Source: WJKK01 sp964638225
GTDB lineage: Bacteria > Patescibacteriota > WWE3 > UBA101185 > UBA10185
Assembly: GCA_964638225.1 (NCBI GenBank)
Contig: CAZWYL010000001.1
Location: 1 to 64,000, forward strand
Direction: 5' to 3'
DNA length: 64,000 nt
The notes below the pieces were generated by a model. It had not been told where the DNA came from, searched no databases, and saw only the letters and a list, made by a program, of their open reading frames with translations. Below are positions 8,247 through 18,300 of the stretch, one piece after another. A program made the translations under genes and the position numbers. Position 1 is the first letter of the stretch. Every line of letters begins with the position of its first letter.

Positions 8247-9089
8247 CTACTTATTGCCTTTCTTATCGCCTCTCTTGCGCTCTTTAACTATATATTTATC
8301 TGTGTGAGTACGCTTTCTGGTTTTCTTACCACGTGTCTTTTTACCCCACGGAGTTTTAGGTGAAGGCATACCAACTCCCGTATCCTTATAAGAACCACCA
8401 TGCGGATGCTCTCGAGGACTTGCATGTGCAACCCCACGAACGTGTGGACGTCTGCCCAAATGTCTTTTTCTACCGGCCTTACCTAAATTGACAACTCTTT
8501 TTTCCGGATTACTCAAACTTCCAATCGTCGCCTTACAATCTAACAAAACCTTCTTTATTTCTGTGCTAGGTAGTTTAACATGTGCATATTTCCCCTCCTT
8601 AGCTGTAAGCATCGCTGAAGTACCAGCTCCTCGCACCATTTGACCCCCTCTTCCGGGACTCAACTCAATATTGTGTATCTCAATTCCAAGAGGAATATTT
8701 CTCAGCGGAATACAATTTCCCACATTTGCCTCTGCAGTTTCAGAAGAAATAACTTCCATTCCCCTTTCTAAACCTTCTGGGGCCAAAATATATCTCTTTT
8801 CCCCATCTACATAATGGAGCAACGCTATATTTGCTCCCCTATTAGGATCATGTTCTATTGTTGCCACTTTAGCAGGAATGTCAAGCTTATCTCGTCTAAA
8901 ATCAATCATACGATAGTGCTTTTTTGATCCGCCTTGTCTGTGTCTACTGGTTATTGTACCTTTACTTCTCCCCACAGCACCCTTTTTGGGCTTGGTGAGT
9001 TTTTTATTAGGACGGGTCTTGTCAACATCTTTTTTTAAAGAGCGACGACCTCTTTGTCCTGGTGTTGTAGGTTTATGTTCCTTAATCAT
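8247..9089 (-). CDS. rplB: 50S ribosomal protein L2
   Basis: Large-subunit protein uL2 near the peptidyl-transferase centre, 280 residues, standard length. Landmarks: GSKKHYRMIDFRRDK, GRGGQMVRGAGTSAML and the C-terminal RGVAHASPREHPHGGSYKD with the conserved histidine. The basic C-terminus (TRGKKTRKRTHTDKY) is typical. Confidence 0.97.
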   Translation of the reverse strand: MIKEHKPTTPGQRGRRSLKKDVDKTRPNKKLTKPKKGAVGRSKGTITSRHRQGGSKKHYRMIDFRRDKLDIPAKVATIEHDPNRGANIALLHYVDGEKRYILAPEGLERGMEVISSETAEANVGNCIPLRNIPLGIEIHNIELSPGRGGQMVRGAGTSAMLTAKEGKYAHVKLPSTEIKKVLLDCKATIGSLSNPEKRVVNLGKAGRKRHLGRRPHVRGVAHASPREHPHGGSYKDTGVGMPSPKTPWGKKTRGKKTRKRTHTDKYIVKERKRGDKKGNK

Positions 9090-9101
9090 TTTTAACTTCT
9101 T

Positions 9102-9392
9102 TTAACTTCCTGTGTAAAAGTCCAATTTACCCTTTTTCAATTTAAAAATCACTTTTTTAGTCATGGGAGTCCTGCCAAATTTAGCGGTTTTGCCAATTCT
9201 TTTGCGCTTTCCCGGCATAACCAATGTTTTAATATCGTATGCTTCAACTCCAAACGTATCTTCTAAAGAGTGTTTAATTTGCTCTTTACTAGCCCAAAGA
9301 TCAACTTTAAAAGTATACATGCCTTCTCTACCGTGCAGATCCATTGCTTTTTCAGTAACAACTGGTTCAATTAAAATCTTATTTATTCTCAT
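9102..9392 (-). CDS. rplW: 50S ribosomal protein L23
   Basis: Large-subunit protein uL23, docking site for trigger factor and SRP at the tunnel exit; 96 residues. Landmarks: PVVTEKAMDLHGREGMYTF, WASKEQIKHSLEDTFGVEAY and the basic GKRKRIGKTAKFGRTPMTKK loop. Starts 14 nt inside the rplD end. Confidence 0.96.
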   Translation of the reverse strand: MRINKILIEPVVTEKAMDLHGREGMYTFKVDLWASKEQIKHSLEDTFGVEAYDIKTLVMPGKRKRIGKTAKFGRTPMTKKVIFKLKKGKLDFYTGS

Positions 9393-10005
9393 ACTTATCC
9401 TCCAGATACTTTAAAGATCCCTTGGTAAAAACTATATTCTCTGCCAAAAGGATTTCATACGCATTTAAATTTTGCACTAAAACACATTTCACTTGAGGTA
9501 AATTTGCAAAACTCTTTCTTAACACTAAATTATTATCCTTCTGAACAAAAAGAACCTTACCATGCAGATCCAGCTTTTCCAAAATCTCAGCCATTTTTTT
9601 AGCTGAGGGCTTTCTTAAACCCGGTTTCTCAATAACCTTTATAGCATCTTCTTTCGCTTTGTAAGTTAATGCTGATTTAATAGCAACAGAACGCATCTTT
9701 TTTGGAAGCCTAAGTTTCCAACTTTTAGGTAAGGGTCCATGAACAACTCCCCCACCTCTCCATATAGGACTTCTAATAGAACCATGTCTTGCTCTCCCCG
9801 TTCCTTTTTGCGGCCAGGGCTTTTTTCCTCCTCCGCTGACCTCAGAACGAGTTTTAACCTTAGAAGTACCTTGTCTCTGATTTGTTTTGTAAATATGTAT
9901 ATATTGAGTTAGCAAAGCTTCATTTGGTTCTATTCCAAAAACTTTCTTGGAAAGCTCCACTTTATCTTTTTTAGTACCTGTTTTTGTATAAGAATCTACT
10001 TTCAT
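9379..10005 (-). CDS. rplD: 50S ribosomal protein L4
   Basis: Large-subunit protein uL4, 208 residues, standard length. The tunnel loop is GSIRSPIWRGGGVVHGP after GGGKKPWPQKGTGRARHG; C-terminal globular domain with NLVLRKSFANLPQVKCV. In E. coli L4 controls the S10 operon by attenuation in the leader; here a terminator-like hairpin lies just ahead of rplC, which makes the same regulator worth considering. Confidence 0.96.
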   Translation of the reverse strand: MKVDSYTKTGTKKDKVELSKKVFGIEPNEALLTQYIHIYKTNQRQGTSKVKTRSEVSGGGKKPWPQKGTGRARHGSIRSPIWRGGGVVHGPLPKSWKLRLPKKMRSVAIKSALTYKAKEDAIKVIEKPGLRKPSAKKMAEILEKLDLHGKVLFVQKDNNLVLRKSFANLPQVKCVLVQNLNAYEILLAENIVFTKGSLKYLEDKYENK

Positions 10006-10007
10006 AT

Positions 10008-10442
10008 TTATTTCTCCACTTTTAATGTCACGGGTGAGTTTCTAGCACCGGGAATTGCCCCGGAAACCAAAATAACTTTATCCTCTTTCTTTAAATCAAC
10101 TATCTCCAAACCCTTGATTGTTACCTGCTTCCCACCCTTTCTTCCGGCCATTCGTTTTCCTTTAAAAACACGTCCCGGGGTTTGAGCACCTATAGCACCT
10201 CCAACACGAACTTTATCTGAAGCACCTCGGGTTTCAGGCTGTCTCTTAAATTTCCAGCGCTTAATAACTCCTGTAAAACCTTTTCCTTTAGAGGTTCCCG
10301 TAACTACTACTGATTTTCCTTTTAGATCATTTTCTAAATTCTCATCGGCAACTTCTACTAGAGTCACAGGTACAACAGTACCATCTTCTCTAAAAACTTG
10401 ACTCATATTTAATTTTTTTCCTTCTATTTTCATTGTATTCAT
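10008..10442 (-). CDS. rplC: 50S ribosomal protein L3, unusually short
   Basis: Large-subunit protein uL3, only 144 residues against about 205-210 in most bacteria. The N-terminal strand (MSQVFREDGTVVPVTLVEVA) is joined almost directly to VVVTGTSKGKGFTGVIKRW, so about 65 residues of the surface beta-barrel domain are gone. The parts reaching the peptidyl-transferase centre are kept (QTPGRVFKGKRMAGRKGGKQ; C-terminal GAIPGARNSPVTLKV). There are two possible starts, ATG 10442 and ATG 10433, neither with a Shine-Dalgarno; the upstream T-tract ends 3 nt before 10442. First gene after the tuf-rpsJ group. Confidence 0.93.
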   Translation of the reverse strand: MNTMKIEGKKLNMSQVFREDGTVVPVTLVEVADENLENDLKGKSVVVTGTSKGKGFTGVIKRWKFKRQPETRGASDKVRVGGAIGAQTPGRVFKGKRMAGRKGGKQVTIKGLEIVDLKKEDKVILVSGAIPGARNSPVTLKVEK

Positions 10443-10445
10443 AGC

Positions 10446-10472
10446 AAAAAAATTTGAGCCGGAAGGCTCAAA
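10446..10472 (-). terminator. Intrinsic-terminator-like hairpin directly ahead of rplC
   Basis: On the minus strand an 8-bp perfect stem (TTTGAGCC, loop TTCC, GGCTCAAA) is followed by seven T. The T-tract ends 3 nt before rplC ATG 10442. It could end the tuf-rpsJ transcript, but because it lies downstream of the rplC promoter at 10538-10566 it would also act on that promoter's RNA, as an attenuator does. Confidence 0.75.
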
Positions 10473-10537
10473 AATTAAACTTGCCTATCCTTTTTGATCT
10501 GCTAAATCTTATGTATCTATAGACTGCATCGGAGAGC

Positions 10538-10566
10538 ATTGTACCAGTAAATCGGGCAAATTCCAA
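10538..10566 (-). promoter_or_regulatory. Candidate promoter of the rplC operon
   Basis: Minus strand: -35 TTGGAA (10566-10561), 17-nt spacer, -10 TACAAT (10543-10538). Predicted transcription start near 10531, giving a leader of about 90 nt that ends in the terminator-like hairpin. It lies between the rpsJ stop (10605) and rplC. Confidence 0.6.
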
Positions 10567-10604
10567 GGGGTTTCTTTAAAAAAAGTGAATTTTGGCTGAA
10601 ATCT

Positions 10605-10943
10605 TTAAAGTTGGAGAGAAATTCCTACTCCAGAAGGTAAGTCTAAATGAGAAAGACTATCGATGGTAGAACTTGTTGGATTTAAAACATCAATAATTCT
10701 TTTATGGGTGCGTAATTCAAATTGCTCTCGGGAACGTTTGTCAATATGTGGCCCTCTAATTACGGTGAAAAGTTCCTTTTTTGTAGGTAAGGGAATGGGA
10801 CCAGCTACTTCAGCACCAGTACGAACCGCCGTTTCCACAATCTTATCGCAACTGGCATCCATAACCCGACTATCGTAGGCCTTAAGCTTAATCCTTATTC
10901 TAACCTCTTTTTTGTTTTTTTTGTCTTTCTTATCCTTCGCCAT
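10605..10943 (-). CDS. rpsJ: 30S ribosomal protein S10
   Basis: Small-subunit protein uS10, also the NusB partner in antitermination; 112 residues with a Lys/Asp-rich N-terminal extension of about ten residues. Landmarks: RIKLKAYDSRVMDASC, GPIPLPTKKELFTVIRGPHI and KRIIDVLNPTSSTIDSL. It groups with tuf and is separated from rplC by 162 bp containing a promoter and a hairpin. Confidence 0.97.
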   Translation of the reverse strand: MAKDKKDKKNKKEVRIRIKLKAYDSRVMDASCDKIVETAVRTGAEVAGPIPLPTKKELFTVIRGPHIDKRSREQFELRTHKRIIDVLNPTSSTIDSLSHLDLPSGVGISLQL

Positions 10944-10961
10944 AACTTCATCTCGAACCTC

Positions 10962-10987
10962 ATTGGGGCCTCTTATAAGGCCCCAAT
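10962..10987 (-). other. Perfect 9-bp hairpin between tuf and rpsJ
   Basis: ATTGGGGCC, an 8-nt loop, then GGCCCCAAT. It begins about 13 nt after the tuf stop and has no T-tract on either strand. It may protect the 3' end of abundant tuf mRNA or terminate weakly; its orientation cannot be told from sequence. Confidence 0.55.
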
Positions 10988-11000
10988 AAGAAAATTCTAT

Positions 11001-12191
11001 TTATTTCTTTATCTCAGTAACAACTCCTGCACCTACGGTATGACCGCCTTCTCGGATAGCAAATCTAAGTCCTTCTTCTATTGCTACTGGAGTGATTAAC
11101 TTAACATCAAGCTTTACATTATCTCCTGGCATAACCATTTCTACACCTTCATTGAGTGTAATTTCACCGGTAACGTCAGTTGTTCTAACATAAAACTGAG
11201 GCTTATAACCATCAAAGAAGGGCTTATGTCTACCTCCTTCTTCTTTAGATAGAATATAGACTTCGGCTTCAAACTCTGTGTGGGGAGTTACAGATCCTGG
11301 CTTTGCCAAAACCTGACCTCTCTCTATATCATCTCGGTTTATTCCTCTAAGAAGAATACCTACGTTATCACCAGCTTGGGCTTCTTTCATTTGTTTGTTG
11401 AACATCTCAATCCCTGTTACTACACTGGTTGAAGTATCTTTAATTCCTACTATTTCAACTTCATCGTTAAGATTTAGTTTTCCTCTCTCAATTCTTCCGG
11501 TGGCTACTGTACCTCTACCGGAAATAGAAAAAACGTCCTCGACAGGCATTAAAAAGGGCTTGTCAAGATCTCTTTCGGGTGTTGGAATGTGTTCATCTAT
11601 AGCATCAATTAGCTTATTAATTGCTTCTACATCCTTTTCTTCCCCTTCTAGAGCTTTAATGGCAGAGCCTCTAATTACAGGAATGTTATCTCCATCAAAC
11701 TTATATTTGTTGAGAAGTTCTCTAACTTCCATTTCTACCAACTCTAAAATCTCAGGATCGTCCACCATATCTGTTTTATTCAGGAAAACTACCATTGAAG
11801 GGACGTTTACTTGTTTTGCTAACAAGATATGCTCACGTGTTTGAGGCATTGGTCCATCAGAAGCCGCTACCACTAGTACAGCTCCGTCCATCTGTGCCGC
11901 ACCCGTAATCATATTTTTAATATAGTCAGCGTGTCCGGGAGCATCAATATGAGCATAATGTCTGCTCTCCGTTTCATACTCAACGTGGGAAATATTTACT
12001 GTGATTCCTCTTTCTCTCTCCTCTTCCGAAGTTTCGATATCATCGTAAGTGAGGGCCTTGTTTATATCAGAGGGATACCTGTCAGCAAGAACGTGTGTCA
12101 TAGCTGCAGTCAAGGTTGTTTTACCATGGTCTACGTGGCCAATGGTGCCCACATTAACATGTGGTTTATTTCTTTCAAATTCTTTTGGCAT
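11001..12191 (-). CDS. tuf: Elongation factor Tu
   Basis: EF-Tu, the GTPase that brings aminoacyl-tRNA to the ribosome, 396 residues. G1 GHVDHGKT at 18-25, switch I ERERGITVNISHVEYE, G3 DAPGHADYIKNMITGAAQMD, G4 NKTD, G5 GSAIKAL. Full length with domains II and III complete (VATGRIERG; IREGGHTVGAGVVTEI at the end). An AAAGG precedes ATG 12191. Follows fusA after 132 bp, with rpsJ next. Confidence 0.98.
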   Translation of the reverse strand: MPKEFERNKPHVNVGTIGHVDHGKTTLTAAMTHVLADRYPSDINKALTYDDIETSEEERERGITVNISHVEYETESRHYAHIDAPGHADYIKNMITGAAQMDGAVLVVAASDGPMPQTREHILLAKQVNVPSMVVFLNKTDMVDDPEILELVEMEVRELLNKYKFDGDNIPVIRGSAIKALEGEEKDVEAINKLIDAIDEHIPTPERDLDKPFLMPVEDVFSISGRGTVATGRIERGKLNLNDEVEIVGIKDTSTSVVTGIEMFNKQMKEAQAGDNVGILLRGINRDDIERGQVLAKPGSVTPHTEFEAEVYILSKEEGGRHKPFFDGYKPQFYVRTTDVTGEITLNEGVEMVMPGDNVKLDVKLITPVAIEEGLRFAIREGGHTVGAGVVTEIKK

Positions 12192-12323
12192 AATTACCTT
12201 TCTAAATAACTTTCTAATTAACTACGACGAAATTTTCTAAAACCCAAATTATCGCCGGACTGTACGAGTTCTATAAAAACCTATACATTCTTTCAGTGGT
12301 TTTGATAATACCACAACTTAATA

Positions 12324-14408
12324 CTATTTAACATCTCGAGCAGATATCTCCGAGGCTATATTAGAGGGAACTTCCTCATAATGACTGGGTTCCATTGTGA
12401 AACTTGCTCGACCCTGAGTCATACCTCGTAATACTGTAGCATAACCAAACATTTCTGCCAATGGTACCTGAGCTTTAACCACCGTGGCTTGCCCTCTTTT
12501 CTCCGTACCATCTATTTTACCCCTACTACCTGAAAGATTCCCTATCACATCACCCATAAATTCATCAGGTGTAATGACTTCTACATCCATTATAGGCTCT
12601 AAAAGATAAGGATTAGCTTTTCTTTGAGCTTTCTTAAAAGCATCCGAAGCGGCTATCTTAAATGCCAATTCAGAGGAATCAACTTCATGAAAAGAACCAT
12701 CTATCAAATTAACTTTAACATCTACTACAGGATATCCTGCTACTACACCGCTCTCCGATGCCTCTTTTACACCTTTTTCAACTCCCGGAATAAACTCTTG
12801 AGGTATTGCACCTCCCTTGATCATATCTTCAAATTCAAACCCCTCTCCCGGCTCTAAAGGCTCCATCTCTATCACAACATGGCCATACTGACCTCTTCCA
12901 CCTGATTGGCGGATGTATTTGCTTTCGTGCTCTACTTTATTCTTAATACTCTCACGATAAGCAACTTGAGGCTTGCCAGTAACAACTTCTACACCAAATT
13001 CCCTTTTCATACGATCCACGATAATTTCAAGATGCAGCTCGCCCATTCCATAAAGCACGGTTTGGGAAGTCTCTGGATTTGTCTTTATCTTTAAAGTGGG
13101 ATCTTCATCTAAAAACTTCTTAATTGCCCTACCCAATTTGTCTCTGTCATCACGAGTTTTAGGTTCTATAACTAACCCAATAACCGGTTCAGCAAAAGTA
13201 ATGGATTCTAAAAGAATTGGTTTTTCTGAATCACATAGGGTGTCCCCCGTTTGAACTTCCAGACCAACAGCCGCACCAATTTCCCCGGCATGAATTTCCT
13301 CAATTTCTTCTCTCTTGTTTGCGTGCATCAGAATGATTCTCCCTAATCTCTCCTTCTTATCCTGAGTGGAATTTAAAATATAAGATCCTGCTGTCGCAGA
13401 ACCTGAATAAACTCTAAAATAAGTCAATTTGCCAACATAAGGATCAGTTTGAAGTTTAAAAGCTAAAGCAACAAAAGGCCCTTCTTCTTCGGGGTTAAGG
13501 GTAATTTGCTCCTTTGTATCAACTTTATATGCAACAATTTCTCCTACATCCTTAGGTGAAGGCAGATACTCTACAACACCGTCCAACAGCCTTTGAACAC
13601 CAACATTTGCTAAAGAAGCGCCTGCAAAAACAGGATAGATCTGCGTATTAATGGTCATTTTTCTCAAGGCAGCCTTGAGTTCTTTCTCTGGAATCTCCTC
13701 GCCATTTAAAAATTTCTCAATTAAAACATCGCTGGACTCAGCAAGCTTCTCTACCAATTCCGCTCGATATTTCTCTACATCCTCCAGCATATTTTCAGGA
13801 ATTTCAGTTTCCTCAACTTCCACACCTAATTTTCCTGTGAATTTATAAGCTTTACGCTCAATCAGATCAACTACAGCTCTAAAATTATCTTCTATACCAA
13901 TGGGAAGCTGAACAGCACAAGCGTCCGGGGACAGGCGCTCTCTAATAGAATTCAACGACATAATAAAATCCCCGCCTATCTTGTCTAATTTATTTACAAA
14001 GCAAATCAAGGGAACATTATACTTTTCAGCTTGGCGCCAAACTGTCTCACTCTGGGGCTCCACGCCTGCAGAACCGTCAAATAGAACAACACCGCCATCT
14101 AATACGCGCAAAGATCTTTCAACCTCGGCTGTAAAGTCAACATGGCCAGGGGTATCAATAATATTTATTCTATGATTTTTCCAAAAACAAGTAGTTGCAG
14201 CAGATTGAATTGTTATTCCACGCTCTCTTTCTTGCTCCATCCAATCCATCTGCGCCTCCCCTTCATGAACCTCCCCTATTTTGTGGGATTTACCCGTGTA
14301 ATAAAGAACTCTTTCTGTAGTTGTGGTCTTACCGGCGTCTATATGAGCTATTATTCCAATGTTTCGTATCTTATCCAAAGGATATTTTTTATTTTCAGTT
14401 TTTGCCAT
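12324..14408 (-). CDS. fusA: Elongation factor G
   Basis: EF-G, the translocation GTPase, 694 residues. G1 AHIDAGKT at 21-28, switch I RERGITIQSAATT, G3 DTPGHVDFTAEVERSLRVLD, G4 NKLD. Domain IV carries SGGRGQYGHVVIEMEP and the end GYATVLRGMTQGRASFTMEP. Follows rpsG in the usual rpsL-rpsG-fusA-tuf order (str operon). Confidence 0.98.
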   Translation of the reverse strand: MAKTENKKYPLDKIRNIGIIAHIDAGKTTTTERVLYYTGKSHKIGEVHEGEAQMDWMEQERERGITIQSAATTCFWKNHRINIIDTPGHVDFTAEVERSLRVLDGGVVLFDGSAGVEPQSETVWRQAEKYNVPLICFVNKLDKIGGDFIMSLNSIRERLSPDACAVQLPIGIEDNFRAVVDLIERKAYKFTGKLGVEVEETEIPENMLEDVEKYRAELVEKLAESSDVLIEKFLNGEEIPEKELKAALRKMTINTQIYPVFAGASLANVGVQRLLDGVVEYLPSPKDVGEIVAYKVDTKEQITLNPEEEGPFVALAFKLQTDPYVGKLTYFRVYSGSATAGSYILNSTQDKKERLGRIILMHANKREEIEEIHAGEIGAAVGLEVQTGDTLCDSEKPILLESITFAEPVIGLVIEPKTRDDRDKLGRAIKKFLDEDPTLKIKTNPETSQTVLYGMGELHLEIIVDRMKREFGVEVVTGKPQVAYRESIKNKVEHESKYIRQSGGRGQYGHVVIEMEPLEPGEGFEFEDMIKGGAIPQEFIPGVEKGVKEASESGVVAGYPVVDVKVNLIDGSFHEVDSSELAFKIAASDAFKKAQRKANPYLLEPIMDVEVITPDEFMGDVIGNLSGSRGKIDGTEKRGQATVVKAQVPLAEMFGYATVLRGMTQGRASFTMEPSHYEEVPSNIASEISARDVK

Positions 14409-14423
14409 GGGAAGTATTTTACC

Positions 14424-14888
14424 TTATCTAGCGAAATGTGCAAATGCCCTATTTGCCTCTGCCATCCTATGTACTTCATCTCTTTTCGATACAGCAGCGC
14501 CCTCGCCCTTGCTTGCAGCTTTCAATTCTTCATATAAGAAATCAGTCATGGGTTTACCACTCTTTGCCCTAGTTGCCTCGACAATCCAACGGATAGCTAA
14601 AGCTTCTGAACGCCAATGCTTAACTGGAAGTGGTACTTGATAGGTAGCTCCGCCAACTCTCCTTGATCGAATTTCTTTTGCGGGCATAACGTTCTCTATT
14701 GCCTTTTTAAAAACCTTCTCTGCCTCTTTTTCATCTTCGGCTAAACGAGAAATTGCATCATACACTATCTTCCTGGCAAGAGTCTTCTTACCATGAAGCA
14801 TAACCTTATTAATCAGACGGGTTACAGTAGTTGAATGATAGACGGGATCAGGTTTGGTCTCTCTTCTTGTAGCTTGCTTACCTCTCAT
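14424..14888 (-). CDS. rpsG: 30S ribosomal protein S7
   Basis: Small-subunit head-assembly protein uS7, 154 residues. Starts MRGKQATRRETKPDPVYHS; RLINKVMLHGKKTLARKIVY and the conserved RSRRVGGATYQVPLPVK follow, ending in MAEANRAFAHFAR. Lies 3 nt after rpsL and 15 nt before fusA. Confidence 0.97.
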   Translation of the reverse strand: MRGKQATRRETKPDPVYHSTTVTRLINKVMLHGKKTLARKIVYDAISRLAEDEKEAEKVFKKAIENVMPAKEIRSRRVGGATYQVPLPVKHWRSEALAIRWIVEATRAKSGKPMTDFLYEELKAASKGEGAAVSKRDEVHRMAEANRAFAHFAR

Positions 14889-14891
14889 ATA

Positions 14892-15308
14892 TTATTCCTC
14901 CCTCGGCTTTTTTGTCCCATACAAAGAACGTGAGGATTTACGATCTGAAACCCCTGCTAAATCATACACACCTCGCACCAGAGTATATTTAATTCCGGGC
15001 AAGTCTTTAACACGTCCTCCTCGCACCAAAACAACAGAGTGTTCCTGTAAATTGTGTCCTTCTCCGGGGATGTAAGCCGTAACTTCATCGCCATTAGACA
15101 ATCTAACTCGAGCTACTTTTCTTAATGCAGAGTTAGGCTTCTTTGGAGTCATAGTCTTAACCTGTAAACAAACTCCTTTCTTAAAAGGTGAATTTACGGG
15201 TTTTGTAACTCGATCCAGCGAATTATAAACACTCTTCAGTGCTGGTGTACTAACCTTTTTCTTTTTACTTTTTCTTCCTTTTCTTATTAATTGATTTACT
15301 GTTGGCAT
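14892..15308 (-). CDS. rpsL: 30S ribosomal protein S12
   Basis: Small-subunit decoding protein uS12, 138 residues. Starts MPTVNQLIRKGRK. The two loops at the decoding centre are TPKKPNSALRKVARVRL, with the lysine that is mutated in streptomycin-resistant strains, and PGEGHNLQEHSVVLVRGG with VKDLPG, so nothing in it suggests streptomycin resistance. A TGGAG-type site precedes the ATG, 5 nt after the rpoC stop. Confidence 0.97.
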   Translation of the reverse strand: MPTVNQLIRKGRKSKKKKVSTPALKSVYNSLDRVTKPVNSPFKKGVCLQVKTMTPKKPNSALRKVARVRLSNGDEVTAYIPGEGHNLQEHSVVLVRGGRVKDLPGIKYTLVRGVYDLAGVSDRKSSRSLYGTKKPREE

Positions 15309-15313
15309 AAAAT

Positions 15314-18300
15314 TTACTCCAATCTTGCTCTTTCACCTGTTGGAATTAGATTACCAATAATTACGTTCTCCTTCAAACCTAAGAGCCTATCGACCTTACC
15401 AGAACAAGCTGCGTCCGTCAACACCCTGCTCGTGTATATGAAGGATGCAGCAGAAAGAAAACTGTCTGTATTAAGAGCTGCCTTAGTTATTCCCAAAAGA
15501 ACTTGCTCTCCTTTCGCAGGATCTCCTCCCTCGGCGGTTATTTCTGCGTTTTTTTCCTTGAATGTATCAATAGTCACTGTTTCACCTTGCATTAAATCAG
15601 TGTCTCCTCTATCAAGAATTTCAATATTATTAAACATCTTACTTACAATTACTTCTATGTGTTTGTCATTAAGAGAAACTCCCTGAGAAGCATAAACTTT
15701 TTGAATCTGGTTAACTATATAGCTTTGAGTATCTTGAACTCCTACTGTCTCCATTAGCTTTTCTAAATCCAGGTGGCCTACCGTAAGTTTATCTCCCTTG
15801 GAAACTAGCTGACCATCCTCTACAGTTATTTCCGACACTGGATCTACCATATACTCCACGGTATCTTCTTTATCACCATCGGTGGGAACTACCAAGATTT
15901 TTCTTTCCTCACCTGTCTCTTCAATTTTTACTGTACCAGTAACTTCACTCATTATAGATAACGTCTTTGGAGAACGTGTTTCCACAATCTCTTCCACTCG
16001 CGGCAAACCTTGAGTAATATCCTTTCCTGCAATACCTCCTGTGTGGAAAGTTCTCATAGTAAGCTGAGTTCCGGGCTCACCAATAGACTGGGCAGCTTGA
16101 ACTCCCACAGGAGCACCTACTCTCACAGGCTTTCGTGACATTAAATCCAATCCATAGCAGACAGAACAGATACCTCGAGAAGTCTCGCAGGACATTGGAG
16201 ATCGAATGAAGATCTCTTCCACTCCCGAATCCTCAATCTCTTCTAATATTTCTTGATTCAACAAAGTTCCTTTTTCAAACAAAACTCTCTTGGCTTTTTT
16301 GACATCTTCTGCAAGATATCGACCAGAAAACCTCTCAGCAAAGGTCTGAAGTACAGTTTTTTCTCCAACCTTTACTTTCCTGCTCTTGTCAGTTCCACAA
16401 TCTTCCTCTCTAATAATCGCGTCCTGAGACACATCTACCAAGCGGCGTGTCAAATAACCTGCATCAGCGGTTTTCAAACCCTTGTCTACCAACCCTTTAC
16501 GGGCTCCTCGAGCCCCAACAAAATATTCAAGACCAGACAGACCATTTTTGTAGTTACCTAAAATAGGCATTGGAACTATCTTTCCGGTCGGATCAGTCAT
16601 TAATCCACGCATACCAGCTATCTGTTTAACTTGGTCTCTTGAGGCACGTGTAGAACCAGACTTGACCAAAACCTTTACGGGATTGTCTTCAGGAAGATTA
16701 TCCCAAACAGCGGAGTCAACATCAGAAGTCACTTCAATCCATGTATCCTCTGTTAATCTTTGGGCCTCTTTTCTGGTTATCAAACCGCGTTTAAAATTCT
16801 TATCAATTTTAGCAACAGCTTCTTTACCCTTTTCAATAAGCTCGTCTCGTTCTTCAGGAATATCTATATCACTTAAAGAAACAGAATGCCCAGAGTTGGT
16901 TCCATACTCTAGACCCAGATCCTTAATATTATCTATAAGTTTAATTACAACATCAAGAGACTCTTCTCTGAAGGCCTTTGTAAGAAGTTCGTGAACCTCT
17001 TTCTTTGGCATATCCTTGTTTATGAAACCGAAGCTTTCAGGAACTATCTCATTAAAAATAATTCTGCCCAATGTAGTCTCTACTATCTCACCATCCATAA
17101 GAACTTTTATCAACTGACGAAGTTCCACTGTTTCCAAAATTTCTTTGTTATATATAAGTTCTGCTTTATTGGCAAAAACTTTCTCCACAGGATCTAATTT
17201 AGGATCCATGGATGTCATGTAATAAATACCAAATAAAAGGGTCTTATTTGGAACTGATATAGGAGAGCTGTTAGAAGGGTTTAGTAGATTCTGAGTTGAA
17301 AGCATTAAATCTTTTGCCTCTTCCACCGCTTTTTCAGCCAAGGGGAGATGTACTGCCATTTGATCGCCATCAAAGTCAGCATTATAACCTGAACAAACAC
17401 AAAGATGAAGTCTGATTGCATCTCCTTCTACCAATTTGGGGTAGAAGGCTTGTATACCTAAACGCCACAAAGTAGGGGCTCGGTTTAACAGTACTGGGTG
17501 TCCTTCAACCACTTCCTCTAAAGTTTCCCAAACTTCCGGTCCTCTTGCGCTTAAAACCCTACGGGCACTCTTGATGTTAGGAGCAAACTCTTTATCCATC
17601 AATCCTCTTAAAACAAAAGGCTTAAATAACTCCAATGCCATCTCTTTAGGAATTCCGCACTCATTTAAGTTCAATTTAGGACCATTAACTATGACACCGC
17701 GTCCAGAATAATCTACTCTTTTACCAAGTAAGTTTAATCTAAAAGTCCCTTGCTTACCCTTTACCATATCGGCCAAAGAGCGGAGCTCTTTCCTGCCTCT
17801 TCTGGAACGCCTCTTATTTCTTTGCTTAGAAGAGTCAATAAATGCGTCAACCGACTCCTGAAGCATTCTCTTCTCATTTCTTAGGATTACTTCCGGAGCA
17901 CCAATTTCCATCAATTTCTTTAAACGGTTGTTCCTGTTTATGACGGCGCGGTAAAGGTCATTCAGGTCAGATGAAGCAAATCTTCCGCCTTCTAGCTGCA
18001 CTAATGGTCTTAAATCTGCCGGTATAACCGGAAGAACTTCCATTACCATATTTGTAGGTGATATATCTGAACTTCTAAACTGTTCAACTACATTCAATCT
18101 TCGTGCTAATTTTTTGGTCTTAGTCTTACTCTTTGTTGAATCTAATTTCTCAGTAAGTTCAAGAGCTATTTCGTCAAGATCCATATCCTCAAGTATTGCC
18201 TCAATAGCCTCCGCGCCTATTTGCATATCAGCAAAGTTATCAATATAACGTTTCATCTGCATATATTCTGTATCACCCACTATAGAGAACTTTTCAATGT

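Noticed and set aside
11395..12240. Long plus-strand open frames opposite tuf, rplE, rpsL/rpoC and other conserved genes
   Set aside because: They are shadows of strongly codon-biased genes on the other strand, without start signals of their own.
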